Assembly: GCA_964036315.1 (NCBI GenBank)
Contig: OZ038487.1
Coordinates: forward strand, 55,157,409-55,221,408
Direction of reading: 5' to 3'
From: Acanthosepion esculentum
Taxonomy: Eukaryota; Mollusca; Cephalopoda; Sepiida; Sepiidae
DNA: 64,000 bases
Numbering within the stretch: the stretch's first letter is position 1; each line of letters begins with the position of its first letter. Shown here piece by piece: positions 1-11,589 of the stretch. Position numbers and translations under genes: made by a program. Below the pieces are notes generated by a model, which was given only the letters and a program-made list of their open reading frames with translations, was not told the DNA's origin and did no database searches.

Positions 1-146
1 AAGGTATAGCCAAAAGTGCTCAGAACTATAAAATATTTGAACAGTTTTTACACACTCTTTGTCCAGAAAAGAAAGCTCTTGTTTGAACACAAAAATTAAA
101 TAAAAACTTAACTGTAGTACCTTGTCTGTCATTTTTAATAAAACAT

Positions 147-147
147 G

Positions 148-224
<77 letters not shown>

Positions 225-226
225 TT
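147..226. repeat. (CA)n/(TA)n microsatellite
   Basis: Compound dinucleotide tract: CA, then TA, then CA again. The short reading frame across it is a by-product of the repeat. Confidence 0.95.
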
Positions 227-1080
227 ACAAGTAAATTACCTACTGTGGAGTGGGAAAAAGTGTTCAATGTCTCATTACAGAGCAAATATATTCCCACACC
301 CCAAATCTGTCTAAGCTAGTATGCAATCTTCAGGCAGCTAACATTCTGAGCAGTCTTTCCAGTTACATATACCTAATGCATGCCCTATTGAAGAAAAATT
401 TATTTTCTCATTTACATTTCCCCCATTATGAGCATTATTATATTCATGGTATAATAACACTGTATTTAATGGATGGAATGGAATGGCTGAAAGGAAAAGG
501 AATGACAAACATACTTTGTTCTCCAAGAGAGTTATATGATGTTAAGTCATACATATATACATATATTTATATATAAATATATACGTTTGTCCCACACAAA
601 GAAATTATAATAGGTATGCAACAACAAGCAGTGTGAAATAAAAAAAAAGGGGAGCCTTATTTTCAATATTTCCCTAAAAGAAAACTGGAATTTTAACAGT
701 TTCTCTATGAAACTGGTGAGGCTATATGTCTTTCCTCTAAGATCTAGCACTGTGGCCTAGTGACATCCTTCATCTCTGGGCTTTACATTGCAGCTGCCAT
801 TTGTTGCTTTATCCCCTGACATCTTTTGCCAGCCATCACATAACCCTCATGACTTTATTTCAATGAAAGGGATATAATCACCTTTTGTATTCTTGTATAC
901 CTGTCAGAGCAAAGCCAAAATATAAACACTTGGGTAGTCTGTATTCATATTTACCAACAAATCTTGTTCTATATATTCAAATTGTTTTGAATTTGAAAAC
1001 CATTAAAGCTATCTAGCTTGATAAGTCATTTTCTAAAAAACATTCAGGACCTCTTCTAATTGACTCATTTTTCTGTTTGT
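227..1080. other. Unassigned AT-rich DNA
   Basis: I recognise no gene or element here. There is a short TA-rich tract near 548-592. The frames seen are short and without protein-like character. Confidence 0.5.
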
Positions 1081-1082
1081 CC

Positions 1083-1397
1083 TTAACTGCTAACGTAAGA
1101 CTCGGACTATTGTCCTCATCTTTGTCACCATATTTATTACAACGTTTCGGCTGTTGTACACTCCAGCCTTCTTCAGGTGGTTGGAATGTCGAACTGAACC
1201 CTTTATTTTGCTCACTGGGGTAGACTGTTCTAGTTCCACGTGCCATGTTTAATGGATATCAGTTATCAGTTATCTCCTGTTAATTTTTCCCTCTGAAAGT
1301 TCAACACTGCCTTAACCAGGTATTGAACTCACACTCTTTGGGTCCTGTCACTGGATCTAACCAACACCTTTATCCACTGTGCCATGTGTCCTTGTTC
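1083..1397 (-). mobile_element. SINE-A copy with tRNA-like head, near full length
   Basis: Read on the minus strand it starts with a tRNA-like head. Box A is a perfect match to TRGYNNARNGG (complement of 1374-1384). A box B-like sequence (complement of 1319-1329) matches the consensus at 9 of 11 positions. The body follows and ends near 1083. The body holds a hammerhead-like core, CTGAAGA (complement of 1170-1176) to GAAAC (complement of 1144-1148). Other copies lie at 7982, 17248 and 50590, with a related subfamily at 24421, 25605 and 46671. tRNA-derived SINEs are transcribed by Pol III and copied by a partner LINE. Which LINE serves this one is not visible. Confidence 0.85.
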
Positions 1398-1559
1398 CCT
1401 TATTCTAATGATTACATATAGCATAACATAGCAATTTTTCATTGCCAGCAGTCTGTGGAGACATAGCAAATAGAGTGAGAAAAATGGAAATTAAACAATT
1501 GTCAAGTTTTATTTTAGTGTTAAATGCATTTTCAACTTTTTTAATAACTGTTCATTGAC

Positions 1560-2060
1560 TATACCATTGTTTCTCCATTTTTGTTATTTCTATGTTTCAC
1601 TGTAAGCAAGGCAATAGTGCCACTAAGACACAAGGATTTCTTGAGAGTAAAAGAAACTGAAAAAAAGGAACAGGATTTAGGAAGACAGAAGATGGTGATT
1701 GATGTTGCATTTAAATTTCTGAAGATTGTAGGTGGCAAGGAAACAAGAAGCCAGAAGAGAATTTCACAGGCAAAATATACAAGAGAAGAAACCATATGAA
1801 CTTATGATTACATTATTTCAACAGTAAAAGGATGAGACTGAGTTGCCAATCTAATAGTACACTTAAATACATGTAGTCAAGGTATCAAGGAGGAAAACAT
1901 ATCAGAACAATTTCTGTAAAAATATTCATAGAAAAGGCACAAGGAGGCCACATTATGGTAGTGGGAATGTGACTAAAGTCAGGTTGCCAGGTAAGGACCA
2001 ATAACATTACTGAGCCTTCAGTAGATTTTGTCTTGATCAAGATATATAGTAGTTTTGTGA
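1560..2060 (-). mobile_element. LINE-A (L2/CR1-like) 3' end fragment
   Basis: Minus-strand similarity to the last part of the LINE-A copies at 26180 and 38411. It includes the conserved stretch coding for the C-terminal RT tail (a Leu-Trp-Asn-x-Leu-Pro type motif in related copies) and the 3' UTR. Frames are broken, so this is a dead 5'-truncated copy. Confidence 0.75.
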
Positions 2061-2074
2061 TATCAACGAACACT

Positions 2075-2495
2075 TATTGCCACTTATGCAATGCCAACAA
2101 ATGCTCATTGTAGTAGAGACTTTGTAATCATAGATACAACTATAGTAATGCCATTGAACAATACTGGTGTCAGACACCTTTGAACAACACTCACACTAAT
2201 AGTACTTGCTCAATAATACTCACTTGAAAGTAACTGCCAAGTAGTGATCTGAATAGTAATCCCTATAGTGTTCAATATAGAGAAATAGTATAGTGAATAG
2301 AACAGAGAATAGCGATCTGTATAGGAATAGAGGATAGTGTAGAAAGAGTCATTAGATGCCACACTAATTCCCATATATACATTTCCTTTGCGTTCACGTG
2401 GTCTACTATTACAAATGGAATCATCTGTGTTTGATCACTGGTGATCTGTGTTCAAACCCAAATGTCAGCAGCGACACTTTATTCCTATATAACAA
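2075..2495 (-). repeat. Interspersed repeat G, copy 1
   Basis: Reverse complement matches 45540-46015 over about 400 bp, including a tRNA-like stretch with a TTCAAACCC-type box near 2450. The rest is made of short ATAGTA-type words. I do not know the class. An LTR or an unusual SINE are both possible. Confidence 0.65.
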
Positions 2496-2689
2496 GCAGG
2501 AACACCAGATAAGCAAAAACATTTAAGGATTTGGGACTTAAACTTTGTTCAAGCAAGATTTGGCATTTTATCTCAATGCTGTGCATGGAAAATCAAGGAA
2601 AAAAGGATTGCTTTAAGAATCAGTAAAACCATTACTGACAGACAAAATAAGGATATTATATAAAAATTTTTTTGCTATTATTTACATCT

Positions 2690-3368
2690 GTTATCACAAT
2701 GATACAGCCATTGAGCATTGTAGCCTTTTTCAGTATCACCACTCATGATGAATTGTTGCTTCCTGAGGGATGCCCCTTCAGCAACAAACTCAATCCAGAC
2801 CCCAAGTGGATCTCATGCATATGATCCATCACTAAAGAGGCTGGAAAAATGGTTGGTTCCCTCTATATCCCTCTAGTCATTACTTGACTCATCCTGTTAT
2901 CCTCCACCTTTACAAGTGCCAGATCAAGAGTACTGCTGCCATATATGAGCAGGAGCTTTCCAGTTCCGATATAGTCCAAATGTGTTTCTGCGTCTTTGTG
3001 GGTGACAAATTATTTTCCACCATACAAACCCTTTCTCACAGATGAAACATCGAAAGCCTCTCACTGCTCCATCGCTATTTCCGAGGAAAGTGTTCTGATG
3101 AACAACATTCCTTAGTTCCACCAGTTCTAACCTTCACAGCCATGCACATGGTAGTGAACCACTCTTATTCTCTTTGTATTCCATTGTTGAGATGTAAGTT
3201 CACTTCATGAATCTTCTTCCAAAGAATCACTGCTTTGTGGAACTGACTCCCAAGAATATGTTTCCCAGATCATTACAATCTTAATCTGTTCAAGTCTAGG
3301 ATTAACCTTATCTTCCTCATATGTGCCTATAAACTGTGCCTCTTACTCTGTAACCGTCTACCTCAACA
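2690..3368 (+). mobile_element. L2-A (L2/CR1-like LINE) 3' end
   Basis: Conceptual translation across frames shows the C-terminal half of a non-LTR RT. There is a Lys-Trp then Gly-Lys-Met-Val-Gly-Ser-Leu segment, then a Leu-Tyr-Lys/Arg region, then an ALWN-LP-like motif followed by a YNLNLFKSR-like tail near 3230-3320. Several stops and frameshifts are present. The 3' part (3100-3365) is shared with 46130-46465. This is a 5'-truncated dead copy. Confidence 0.8.
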
Positions 3369-3373
3369 TCATT

Positions 3374-3442
3374 GTATATATATATATATATATACATATA
3401 TATACACACACACACATATATATCTATGTATGTATGTGTGTA
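3374..3442. repeat. (TA)n/(CA)n/TATG microsatellite
   Basis: Compound TA, CA and TATG repeats directly after the 3' end of the preceding LINE fragment. Confidence 0.95.
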
Positions 3443-4100
3443 TTAAGTTGTTTTCCAATCCTTTCTTTGCTAAGCAAGTAAAATCTACACCATATTGGAA
3501 TCCTGATTGGCATATTTTATACATTTGTCCAAGGGATTCTTTCTCTTTGTTCATCCTTAAATAATGATCCTTGCCTACTAGATGTTCTTTCATAAACAGA
3601 AGTATGATTCCTTCTTTCTCCAGAGATGGTCTACCATAGAAGACTTTTTTTAAAATTTTGCCTTTGGACATGGCTTTTCTATTTTCCTCAAGTCCAGCTT
3701 TAAAGAGTTGACTAGTTTTGCTCTTATATACTTTCTACATTTTTATGGGAGATTAAATACTGGGGATGTAAAAAGTAGGTATGCAGTATTGCAAAAACAA
3801 AATGTGTATCCAAAATGCATTGCACTGATTATACAAACATATCAATAATAAACATATCAATCAATGTTCAAACTGTTTTCCCCCATCAGTCACATGCTCC
3901 TCTTTATCTGCAAAACATTTGTTATTATTATTATTAAAAAATAAAAATTATAATAAATGTATTATAATAAAAAATTATGCAAATAAAAATATTAAAAATG
4001 ATTTTACTGAATCAAATGAATTCTAGAACCACAACAGCAATACTGGTATAATACTTATTGTATAACTTCTTTTGTAAACAATAAACAAAGCAACAAAAAA
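3443..4100. other. Unassigned AT-rich DNA
   Basis: No recognisable element. It includes a short ATT/TAA-rich stretch at 3920-4000. Confidence 0.5.
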
Positions 4101-4188
4101 AAATTGTGTGAATTAGCTCTTTGCCATGGTACTTCAATTTTTTTAGATTAAGCACAGTACTAGACTGGCATTGACATATCATCTATTC
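4101..4188 (+). mobile_element. LINE-A segment, duplicated, uninterrupted (empty) site
   Basis: This 88-bp piece matches 4435-4453 joined to 5205-5278, that is, the LINE-A sequence on both sides of the LTR-like insertion. It keeps the AGCT target once and so behaves as a paralogous empty site. It begins right after an A-rich run. Confidence 0.8.
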
Positions 4189-4453
4189 AATAATTAAATC
4201 AACTCTTAGTAAATTTTTCCACAATCTATCATACATATCTATATGTCTATCATTCATCCATGCTTAGAATATTGCTACGACATATGGTCTGGTGTCCCTG
4301 CTATTTACCTTGAGCTCTTTGATAAAATCATAAGAAGAATCAGCAATATTATCAGTCCTGATCTTGCAGCTCGGCTTCAGTCCCTTTTGCCATAAGGTTG
4401 CCTCCATGTGTCTTTTCTACAAAATCCCTTCATGATAATTGTGTGAATTAGCT
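4189..4453 (+). mobile_element. LINE-A RT C-terminal fragment, upstream part
   Basis: Codes for a STIHPCLEYC-like motif, then an IWSG motif and a DKI-RRI-N-I segment, as in the LINE-A copy at 38695-39162. In-frame stops are present. The coding sequence stops at 4453, where the LTR-like element begins, and resumes at 5205. Confidence 0.85.
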
Positions 4454-5204
4454 TGTGGTAACCACCACCACCATCGTTTATAGAAAATATATAACAAGCA
4501 TTCAATGGTCAATCACCTTCAATCTAGCTCGCTGATTGGTCTGTTTCGACCAATCAAATAACCTCCACATGACAGGTCTGTTTTCGCGCCCACTAAAGTT
4601 GATCCAGTCATGTGATACAACAGATTATAAAAACCAAACATGAGTGATTTTTGCTCTCTTTTTTTGCTCACTCTCTTTGTCATTCTCTTCGTCACTCATA
4701 CGTCTCAACTTCACTGCCAAAATGTGACCCTTAAAGAACTCCTGTCTTGACTAATCCAGTCAGACGTAAAAGAACTTTACAACTAATCATGCAAGTACTT
4801 TCTGAACTCTTACCAACTTGTACAATACACAATTCCAAACACTCAACACATACTCAATCTTCTAAACTACAATCTAATAGTAAATCTAATTCTTATGAGC
4901 TCAGGTACAAATATTTCCTAATCAAAGAGACGTAACTCCATCTAACCTTTCAGTTTACATACATGTACATCAAATACTTAATAAATGCAATTGTTATGTT
5001 TTCAACCCTACGTTCTGTTTTGTATTTTATACCATGTGCTATTTTACATCAAATATAAATTGCATTGTGACAACCACATTGGATAGCGACCTCCAGCATA
5101 ATGGCATGATCCTTTCCTAGACAAAATAAAATAATTGTGGCGGGACCCGCAACATGCAAATCCACATCATATTTGGAAACCTCACTGTTAAGTGGCTCGC
5201 TAGA
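4454..5204 (+). mobile_element. LTR-like element inserted in LINE-A
   Basis: Flanked by AGCT at 4450-4453 and 5205-5208, a 4-bp target-site duplication supported by the empty site at 4101-4188. The sequence starts TGTGGTAACC, and at 5073-5078 there is ACCACA, its inverted match, so 4454-5078 (625 bp) resembles a complete TG...CA LTR. Promoter-like features fit: inverted CCAAT boxes near 4530-4560, a TATA-like ATTATAAAAA at 4624 and a polyadenylation signal AATAAA near 4980. The extra 126 bp to 5204 may be 5' internal sequence. No protein gene is present. Confidence 0.65.
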
Positions 5205-5545
5205 AGCTCTTTGTTATGGTACTTAGATTTTTTTAATTTAAGCACAGTACTAGACTGGCATTGACATATCATCTATTTAAAGTTGAGCTGGCTAGATGTA
5301 ACCATAAATTCTATGGTAACAGTTTCTTTTCTCAAACTTCACACTTGTGGACTCCCTTCTGGCTCCATGCCTTCCAGCCAACTGTCCAAAAATTTAAATG
5401 CCATATCAGTTGCTATCTACTGTCCTCCTGATTTACTTTTTGTCTCTTCCAGCTCATTAGTAATGTTTCTGTTCATAATTCTTCCACACCCTGTAGCCCC
5501 TTGTGTCTTTATTGCCTTGCTTGGGGTGGATTTGATTAAAAAAAT
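5205..5545 (+). mobile_element. LINE-A 3' end, downstream of the LTR insertion
   Basis: Continues the RT C-terminus of LINE-A. Residues resembling the final LWN-LP...FP-YNLQIFKCNVN region are readable with frameshifts, followed by the shared 3' UTR. Confidence 0.8.
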
Positions 5546-6060
5546 GTATACCTATTAGAGTAATTATGTTATAAAAAAAGTGTTATCAGTGTTATTTCTG
5601 TTATTATTTTAAGTAGTTTTGTTCTTAAGGATATTTTCTGAGTCCAGTAGCTTTTGGTTTACCCAATGAGGATTTCTGCTTTTGAACAGGAGTAGAAGGT
5701 TTATCCTTTGTTTCCTCTTGGGTTTTGAGTTCTTTTTCCTAAAGTCTTTCCATTCTCTTTCATTCCTAGTAACCTCTTGCATCTTTGTGGCATTATCACC
5801 TTGTTTGAGGAGAAATGAATAAAAAAAACTCATTAGCAATGATCATGTGTAATTTTTTGCTCTTTAGTCACTATATATTATCAATGTGAGAAAGTTTTTA
5901 AGGAACTGTTCTCAATATTGAACTCATCACAACTTGCTTCCCAACAACATGTCTGTATCACATTGATATAATAATAATTAAGTTACTTGAACCTTAACTC
6001 CAGTCTTACATTACGTGCCACAAAGATGTTGACTACACAAATCAAGCTCTGCTCCTGGTG
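5546..6060. other. Unassigned AT-rich DNA
   Basis: I see no gene, repeat copy or element boundary in this stretch. Confidence 0.5.
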
Positions 6061-6061
6061 T

Positions 6062-6352
6062 TACGTACCATGCATGATACACGCTTAGGCGATCATGTAT
6101 CTTTCGACATATGACTGACGAGGCAGATTTTTTCCGCAGTAGGTTGCCATTTCTTTCTGCGGTAGACCAGTTGCCATCCAAGGCTATAGAATCTGGTCTA
6201 CCTTGCTATTTACCCTATTGGGAGGAAAAGAAGAGGATTCATACCTTTCCCAATGGTATTAGCACGTAAGTGAATGTAACAGATTTGACTGGAATTTGAA
6301 CTTGGCTCTCCAATTCCTCACTTCAAGACGCTATCCATGCCTCATTTAAGTA
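6062..6352 (-). mobile_element. SINE-B copy 1
   Basis: Closely matches 9440-9748 and, more weakly, 41175-41412. The tRNA-like head on the minus strand is best seen in the 9440 copy. Confidence 0.8.
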
Positions 6353-6639
6353 TTGTTCATAACTACATTCTTCCACATTGTGTATAAGTTCCAACATGAC
6401 CTTTACCAACAGAAAACAATTCTCTGCAAACATCCCCTCCACCCCAAATGAATGAGTCTTGCCAGTAACGTTGCTAACAGCTGGCCAAAATTTAAATAGA
6501 ATTGTCTCAACTATTCCATCACCAGTAGACTGTCAAGGGATCTTACCAGACATTTGTGTTCTTAGCTACTGTTGGGGAGTAGACCTATGATGTATATGAT
6601 GATGTATATGATGGGTTGAAGTTTGACTGCTAGGAAGAC

Positions 6640-7975
6640 AAGATGGACCTACGGACAGTGATTAAAAAGTTTGTAGGCATGAAAAATGCACGAAGCCTAT
6701 CAATCTTGCAAATTCCAGCAAGAAGCATCAAAAAGCATCAAGCTATATAGCTGCTCTGGGACACCTTGCAAAGAACTGCAATTTTAGACAGCTACAAGAT
6801 GGACTTATTCGAGACCAAGTCGTTGTTGGGGTGAGAGACGCCGTCAGAGAGAAGGTGCTGTCAGATAAACAGCTTTCTCTAGACAAGTGCCTGCAAATAG
6901 GCAGAGCTCACGAGACATCCAAACAATAGACACACACCACTTCCTCTGGTGCCAATGCACATTAACTGGGTTACAAAGACAAAATTCAAAAATAATTACT
7001 CCAAACAGTGACTGAAGTTGAACATAATGCCCAACAAATGTACACATTATGGGAAATTTCCATCGATAATAGGAATGATCGCCCTGCAAAAGAAGCACAC
7101 GGCAGCATTTGTTTGCAGGAATGACAAAGTGAAAGTGAGTGAAATAAATGAGGAAGATGGGATTTTAAACTTTCTAGGTACAGTCCCCATGGAAAATATA
7201 TATGCATTCAGCAAGGATATTACCCAAAATTGGCAGACTCTGGTTGAAGTTAACCACTAGAGTTTGTATCAAAACCATCAATTTTAGGCTAGATATAGGT
7301 GCAGATGTGAACATAATTCCAGACTGGTATTTTAGGAAAAATTCCCCACTCATCCAACCAGCAAAAGACTGTATTAGACCTGGTCATCACAAAATAAAGG
7401 TTATTGGCTGTTTGGAGACCAAAATTGGCCACAGAAAACAACAGTTCACAACAAAACCTATATGTTATAGAGAGCCAGAAAGAACCACTACTGGGAGGAC
7501 CAGCAATTAATGCTGTCAGAAGCAAAGGGCACCAGTACAAGGAAGAGTTCCCAGAACTGTTCACAGACCAAGGGAAACTGGAACATGTGTACCAGATACA
7601 TTTGGAAGATTGCCATTGCCTATGAAACAGAAAGTTCATAAAGAACTGAAACATCTGGTGAAGGAAGACATAATCTGTCAAGTGAAATCACCAACGGATT
7701 GTTGTGCCTCAACAGTCGCTGTCCACAAAAGCAAGAGTAAACTCAGATTGTGTGTCTACTTTATCAAGCAAAATGAAACTGTGAAAAGGGAGAAATTTCC
7801 TCTACCCCCTACAGATCAGCTACTGGCTGAACTCGATGAAGGCACAATACTTAACAAGCTTGACTGCAACAGCAGATTCTGCCAAATCGTCCTCCACAAA
7901 AAAATCACAGGAACTTACCACATTTATAACACGATATGGATGGAACCGCTTCCATTTGGGATAAGTTGAGATATC
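6640..7975 (+). pseudogene. Decayed Gypsy-type gag-protease-RT fragment
   Basis: An LTR-retrotransposon polyprotein (nucleic-acid-binding gag, aspartic protease, RT) of the Gypsy/Metaviridae type, broken by frameshifts and stops. In order I see: a gag capsid segment with QDGLIRDQVVVG (6790-6935); a partial zinc knuckle C-H-G-K around 7030-7060; a protease-like LDIGADVNIIP (DTGA-type motif with Asp kept) near 7290; then an RT N-terminus with VHKELKHLVKEDII and KLDCNSRFCQI-like motifs (7610-7910). It ends at the LPFGIS motif, before the YxDD catalytic box, so no activity is possible. SINE-A sequence starts within 10 bp of the break. Confidence 0.85.
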
Positions 7976-7981
7976 CAGAAA

Positions 7982-8213
7982 AAGCACAGCATGTGGAACT
8001 TGAACAATGTACCCTGGTGGATGAAATAAAGGGTTTAGTTCAAAATGCCAACATATATCACCTGAAGAAGGCCAGAGAGTACAACAGCCAAAATGTTGTG
8101 AATATGACAATAAAGATGAGGACAATAGTCTGAACTATGTAAACAGTGTAAATAGTTGCAATATTTCATCTCACAAATATAGACAGATACTGTATACTTA
8201 TATTCTTGTAAAA
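7982..8213 (+). mobile_element. SINE-A copy, 5' truncated
   Basis: Matches the body and 3' end of SINE-A but lacks the tRNA-like head. CTGAAGA is kept near 8063, but the GAAA has changed to AAAA, so the ribozyme-like core is damaged. It abuts the Gypsy fragment. Confidence 0.8.
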
Positions 8214-8730
8214 TCAGTGTAAGAACAATGCTCTGAATTCCAATCAGATGATTATATAAACAAACCTTTAAACAGTATAGTCATTACCTCAGACGCCAAT
8301 CTGTGAATAATTCTTAATTACATCCCAAATGCTTGACCAAGGAAAGAAGAAACCTGATACATTACAAATCCAATCTACTGGGATACAATCCAACTGGGCA
8401 TGGAAAATGTGTCCCCATGGACACTACGGAAAAGCTAGTCATGTGACTATTGATCTTGCCATGACAATCAGTCCAGCTTGGACAGTTTTCACCTTTTCAA
8501 CTAAATAATTTGATAATCAGATCACATATAAATTTGATATTTGAGATGCAATTAGTAGCCATGGGGATGATCGTTTTTCCCTTGCCATCATATATTTGCA
8601 CCTGCCAATTAGTAGCCTCTAAATAAGTTATTTCTAGGCCTGTCTCAAATCCAAGTGGTACATGTGGACACCAGTACTGACATTTCACTCAAATGCAGTT
8701 TATCAGGAGGAAATGTAGTTTATATAGGGC
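8214..8730. other. Unassigned DNA
   Basis: No feature recognised. Confidence 0.5.
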
Positions 8731-9435
8731 TACACCTTAAATTGCCTCTTGTCACACAGCCTTTCACTTCTACCTTGGCTTTTTAATGAATGCTTAGATT
8801 TTCTGTCATTCTGTCTACTTTTCCTTCTCTTGTATATATATTGTCACTTGCTATCTTTTTTGTTCTCACTCTCATTTGTACCTTTCCTAGAAAATCTTCC
8901 ACTCTTTAATTTTTTTTATTAACTAAACTTTCTATTTTTTTTATTTAACTTTTTAATCTTTCTTTCTTGTTTCCTTCTTTTTTTTAAGAAATCTCTTCCT
9001 GCCTTTCTCTTTGGTTGTTTCTTCCTTTTCTTTCTCTGCTCACTATTTTAATTGCAATTAATTTTCTTTCTCTTCCTAATTATCCATCCAATCACTCTTT
9101 TTCTAGATCGTTTACAGAAATCTTTACTTCATACTCATTTTCCTTTTTCTTTTTTTTCTTTATCCTATTGCTCTTTTTTTCTAAAAGGCTGAATTATATT
9201 TTTCGATTTGTTCTTTTTCCCTTCTTCTGAATCTCTTCTTTCTTAATTCTTTCCTTCATTTGAAAGGACTTTTTCTTATTCTTTCTTTCTTTCTTTCTTG
9301 AATCTCTCTCTTAGTTCCTTATTCTTTCTTTTTCCTTTCCTTTCACTTTCTCCTGAAATGATTTTTCTAAAGAAACCTTTATCCCTTCTTTTGAGGAATC
9401 TCTTCCCCTTTACAATTTTTTTTTATTTTCCTCTT
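8731..9435. repeat. CT-rich (polypyrimidine) tract
   Basis: About 700 bp strongly biased to T and C on the plus strand, with TTTC/TTTCTTT words. It gives long Phe/Leu/Ser-rich frames that are not genes. Confidence 0.85.
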
Positions 9436-9439
9436 ACTC

Positions 9440-9748
9440 AGTCAGTTATATGCCATGCGTGATACACGCTTAGGCAATCACATATTTTTCAATACATGAC
9501 TGACGAGTCAGATTTTTTCCTGCAGTAGGTTGCCATTTCTTTCTGCGGTAGACCAGTTGCTGTCCAAGGCTATAGAACCTGGTCTGTACTGCTATTTACC
9601 CATAGCTGGTGGGAAAAGAATAAGATTCATACCTTTCCCATGGGTATTAGCATGTAAGTGTATGTATTGGATTTGACTGGATTTCGAACTCAGCTCTCCG
9701 ATTCCTCAATCTGAGCCACTATCCATCACTCCACCGTGCCTCCTCTTA
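9440..9748 (-). mobile_element. SINE-B copy 2, best preserved
   Basis: On the minus strand the head reads GGCACGGTGGAGTGATGG..., followed by a box B-like GAGTTCGAAATCC (complement near 9685-9697), one base longer than the tRNA consensus. The body is shared with 6062-6352. The class (tRNA-derived SINE) is inferred from the head alone. Confidence 0.75.
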
Positions 9749-9849
9749 CTACTTTTCTTTTACTTTTATCATTATTTTTATTGTGTTTTTTCTTCTTCTA
9801 TCTTTCTTCTTCCTTTTCTTTTCATTTGTTTCATTTTGATAATATATCA

Positions 9850-10270
9850 CGAAAAAGTTCTAATAAAAAAATTCAATGTTATCTTGAATATTTGAACCCT
9901 TACATAATGACATCTACATTTTTACTAGAATTACCATTACAAATTGCTATATAAGATTACATTCACTTTATTTTGGTAAATAAAATAAAATTTATTAAAC
10001 TATAAAAAATGACTCTAATGAACATTCATAGCATTGGCTTTGTTCCCTATTAAATAATGCATACATATGCAAAACAAAACATGTGAATATGTAATGGCCA
10101 TTGTTTTACTGATTAAACAGTAAAGAATTCTAATCTACAATATGTCATATGGACTCAATTAATTCAAATATACTGATGTTAAATGACTAGTAAGTGGTTA
10201 ACAAAACAAACCCATACACGATTGGCTTTTGTTCAGGTATCTTAAACACATATATTCTCTAATTTAAAAC
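9850..10270. other. Unassigned AT-rich DNA
   Basis: No feature recognised. Confidence 0.5.
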
Positions 10271-10274
10271 ATAT

Positions 10275-10545
10275 TACACAGGAGAATCAAGGAGATGTCA
10301 GGAAGCACCATTAGCTACAAAGAAAAGGAAGATGTGGAAAGCTATGATTGTCCATGCCCTGGATGGGCATTTTACATAAAAGAAGTTTGGAAAGTATTAT
10401 AATAGATTTAATGAGCTGTCAGGAAGCACCATTAGACCTTTTTAAGTTGTCAGTTTTATGTCACAGTTCTAATCAATTCAGAAGCAGAATGTCAGACCTC
10501 TGAGTTATCAGTTATATGCTCTGACCATATAGCTGCTACCCCTCA
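10275..10545 (+). mobile_element. RTE-like LINE 3' remnant, block 1
   Basis: Contains degenerate versions of the RTE-type C-terminal line ending in a GHGT-like tail, then about 90 bp shared with 10930-11000 and 12740-12805. Short and heavily mutated. Confidence 0.6.
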
Positions 10546-10639
10546 GATAATCATTCACTTTTTGTATACAACTTTCATTTTGGCTGCTTATTCTGAGCTG
10601 TTATTGTTGTAATTGCATAAATTAAGAAAAACTGATAGG

Positions 10640-11010
10640 AAAGGATCCTGATACTTGGGAACAGAAAGAGATAGTTGAAATTTCTGCAATAATGAGGACA
10701 GAAGGTTTGGTGAATTCAACACTCAAAGGACATACTGAAATTAGGAGAGACAGAGAGAAACAGCTAGTAACCTACTTAACAAGCTTGATGGATGGCAGAA
10801 CAGAGAATGGGAGGGATAATAAAAAGACAAACATTGCTAAGAGCTACAAAAGCAAAGAAATTGTGAAGAGCCATGATCGCTTACTTCCTGAAGAGACATG
10901 GCACATTGAAGAAGAAAAAATCATTTTATGTCACAATTTTAATTTGTTTTAGAAACATTATGTCAGACCTCTAAGTCAGCAGTTATATGCTCTGACCATA
11001 CAGCTGTGAT
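10640..11010 (+). mobile_element. RTE-like LINE 3' end, block 2
   Basis: Matches the C-terminus of the copy at 53766-54312: a GLVNSTLKGHTE segment, then VTYLTSLMDGR and a tail ending before the shared 3' segment. The frame from 10692 to 10952 stays open, but the RT core is absent. Confidence 0.75.
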
Positions 11011-11231
11011 GATAATTCAGTTTGCTTTTCATTTTGTAGAAATTTTTGACTGTTATTATTATAATTGCATAAATGCAGATTGTATTCAATTAAATTATAC
11101 TCAAGTCATGACTAAAATTGTGTTGCTTTTATCACTGCAATCTACATGCTAATTCACAACTTCTCTTGCAATCTGAGATTAAAATTTTTTAGGCTAAATT
11201 ATTGACTGTGCCAGAGGTCAGTCGTACACAG

Positions 11232-11372
11232 ATGAAATTTGAATTAATCAAAGAAATACAATCAGTTGCAGTCATGATACAGTATCAATCCTTGTGAATA
11301 AAGGAAAGAATAATTATAAAAATCAATTGAATTAATCATATTGATATTCAGAATAAAGAAAATGGAGGCACA
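11232..11372 (+). repeat. Local repeat H, copy 1
   Basis: About 140 bp similar to 12054-12205 in the same orientation. With the RTE blocks on either side it suggests an old segmental duplication of this area. Confidence 0.65.
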
Positions 11373-11589
11373 CAGTTGTAATGCTCATTAAGGAAAAACT
11401 TGAAAAGATATAAAAATCATTTCCAGTTTAAAGACCTTTCCCACACTCATAACAAAAATGGAAACTAAAAAGCAAATAACCTTAATATTAGTTAAAGATT
11501 CAATATTTTGGGGGGGAAAAAAATGAAAGAAAAATTGAATTTGTTGAATTTTACTCGTTTCTGAATTCCTTTTTAATCATTTCACCACA

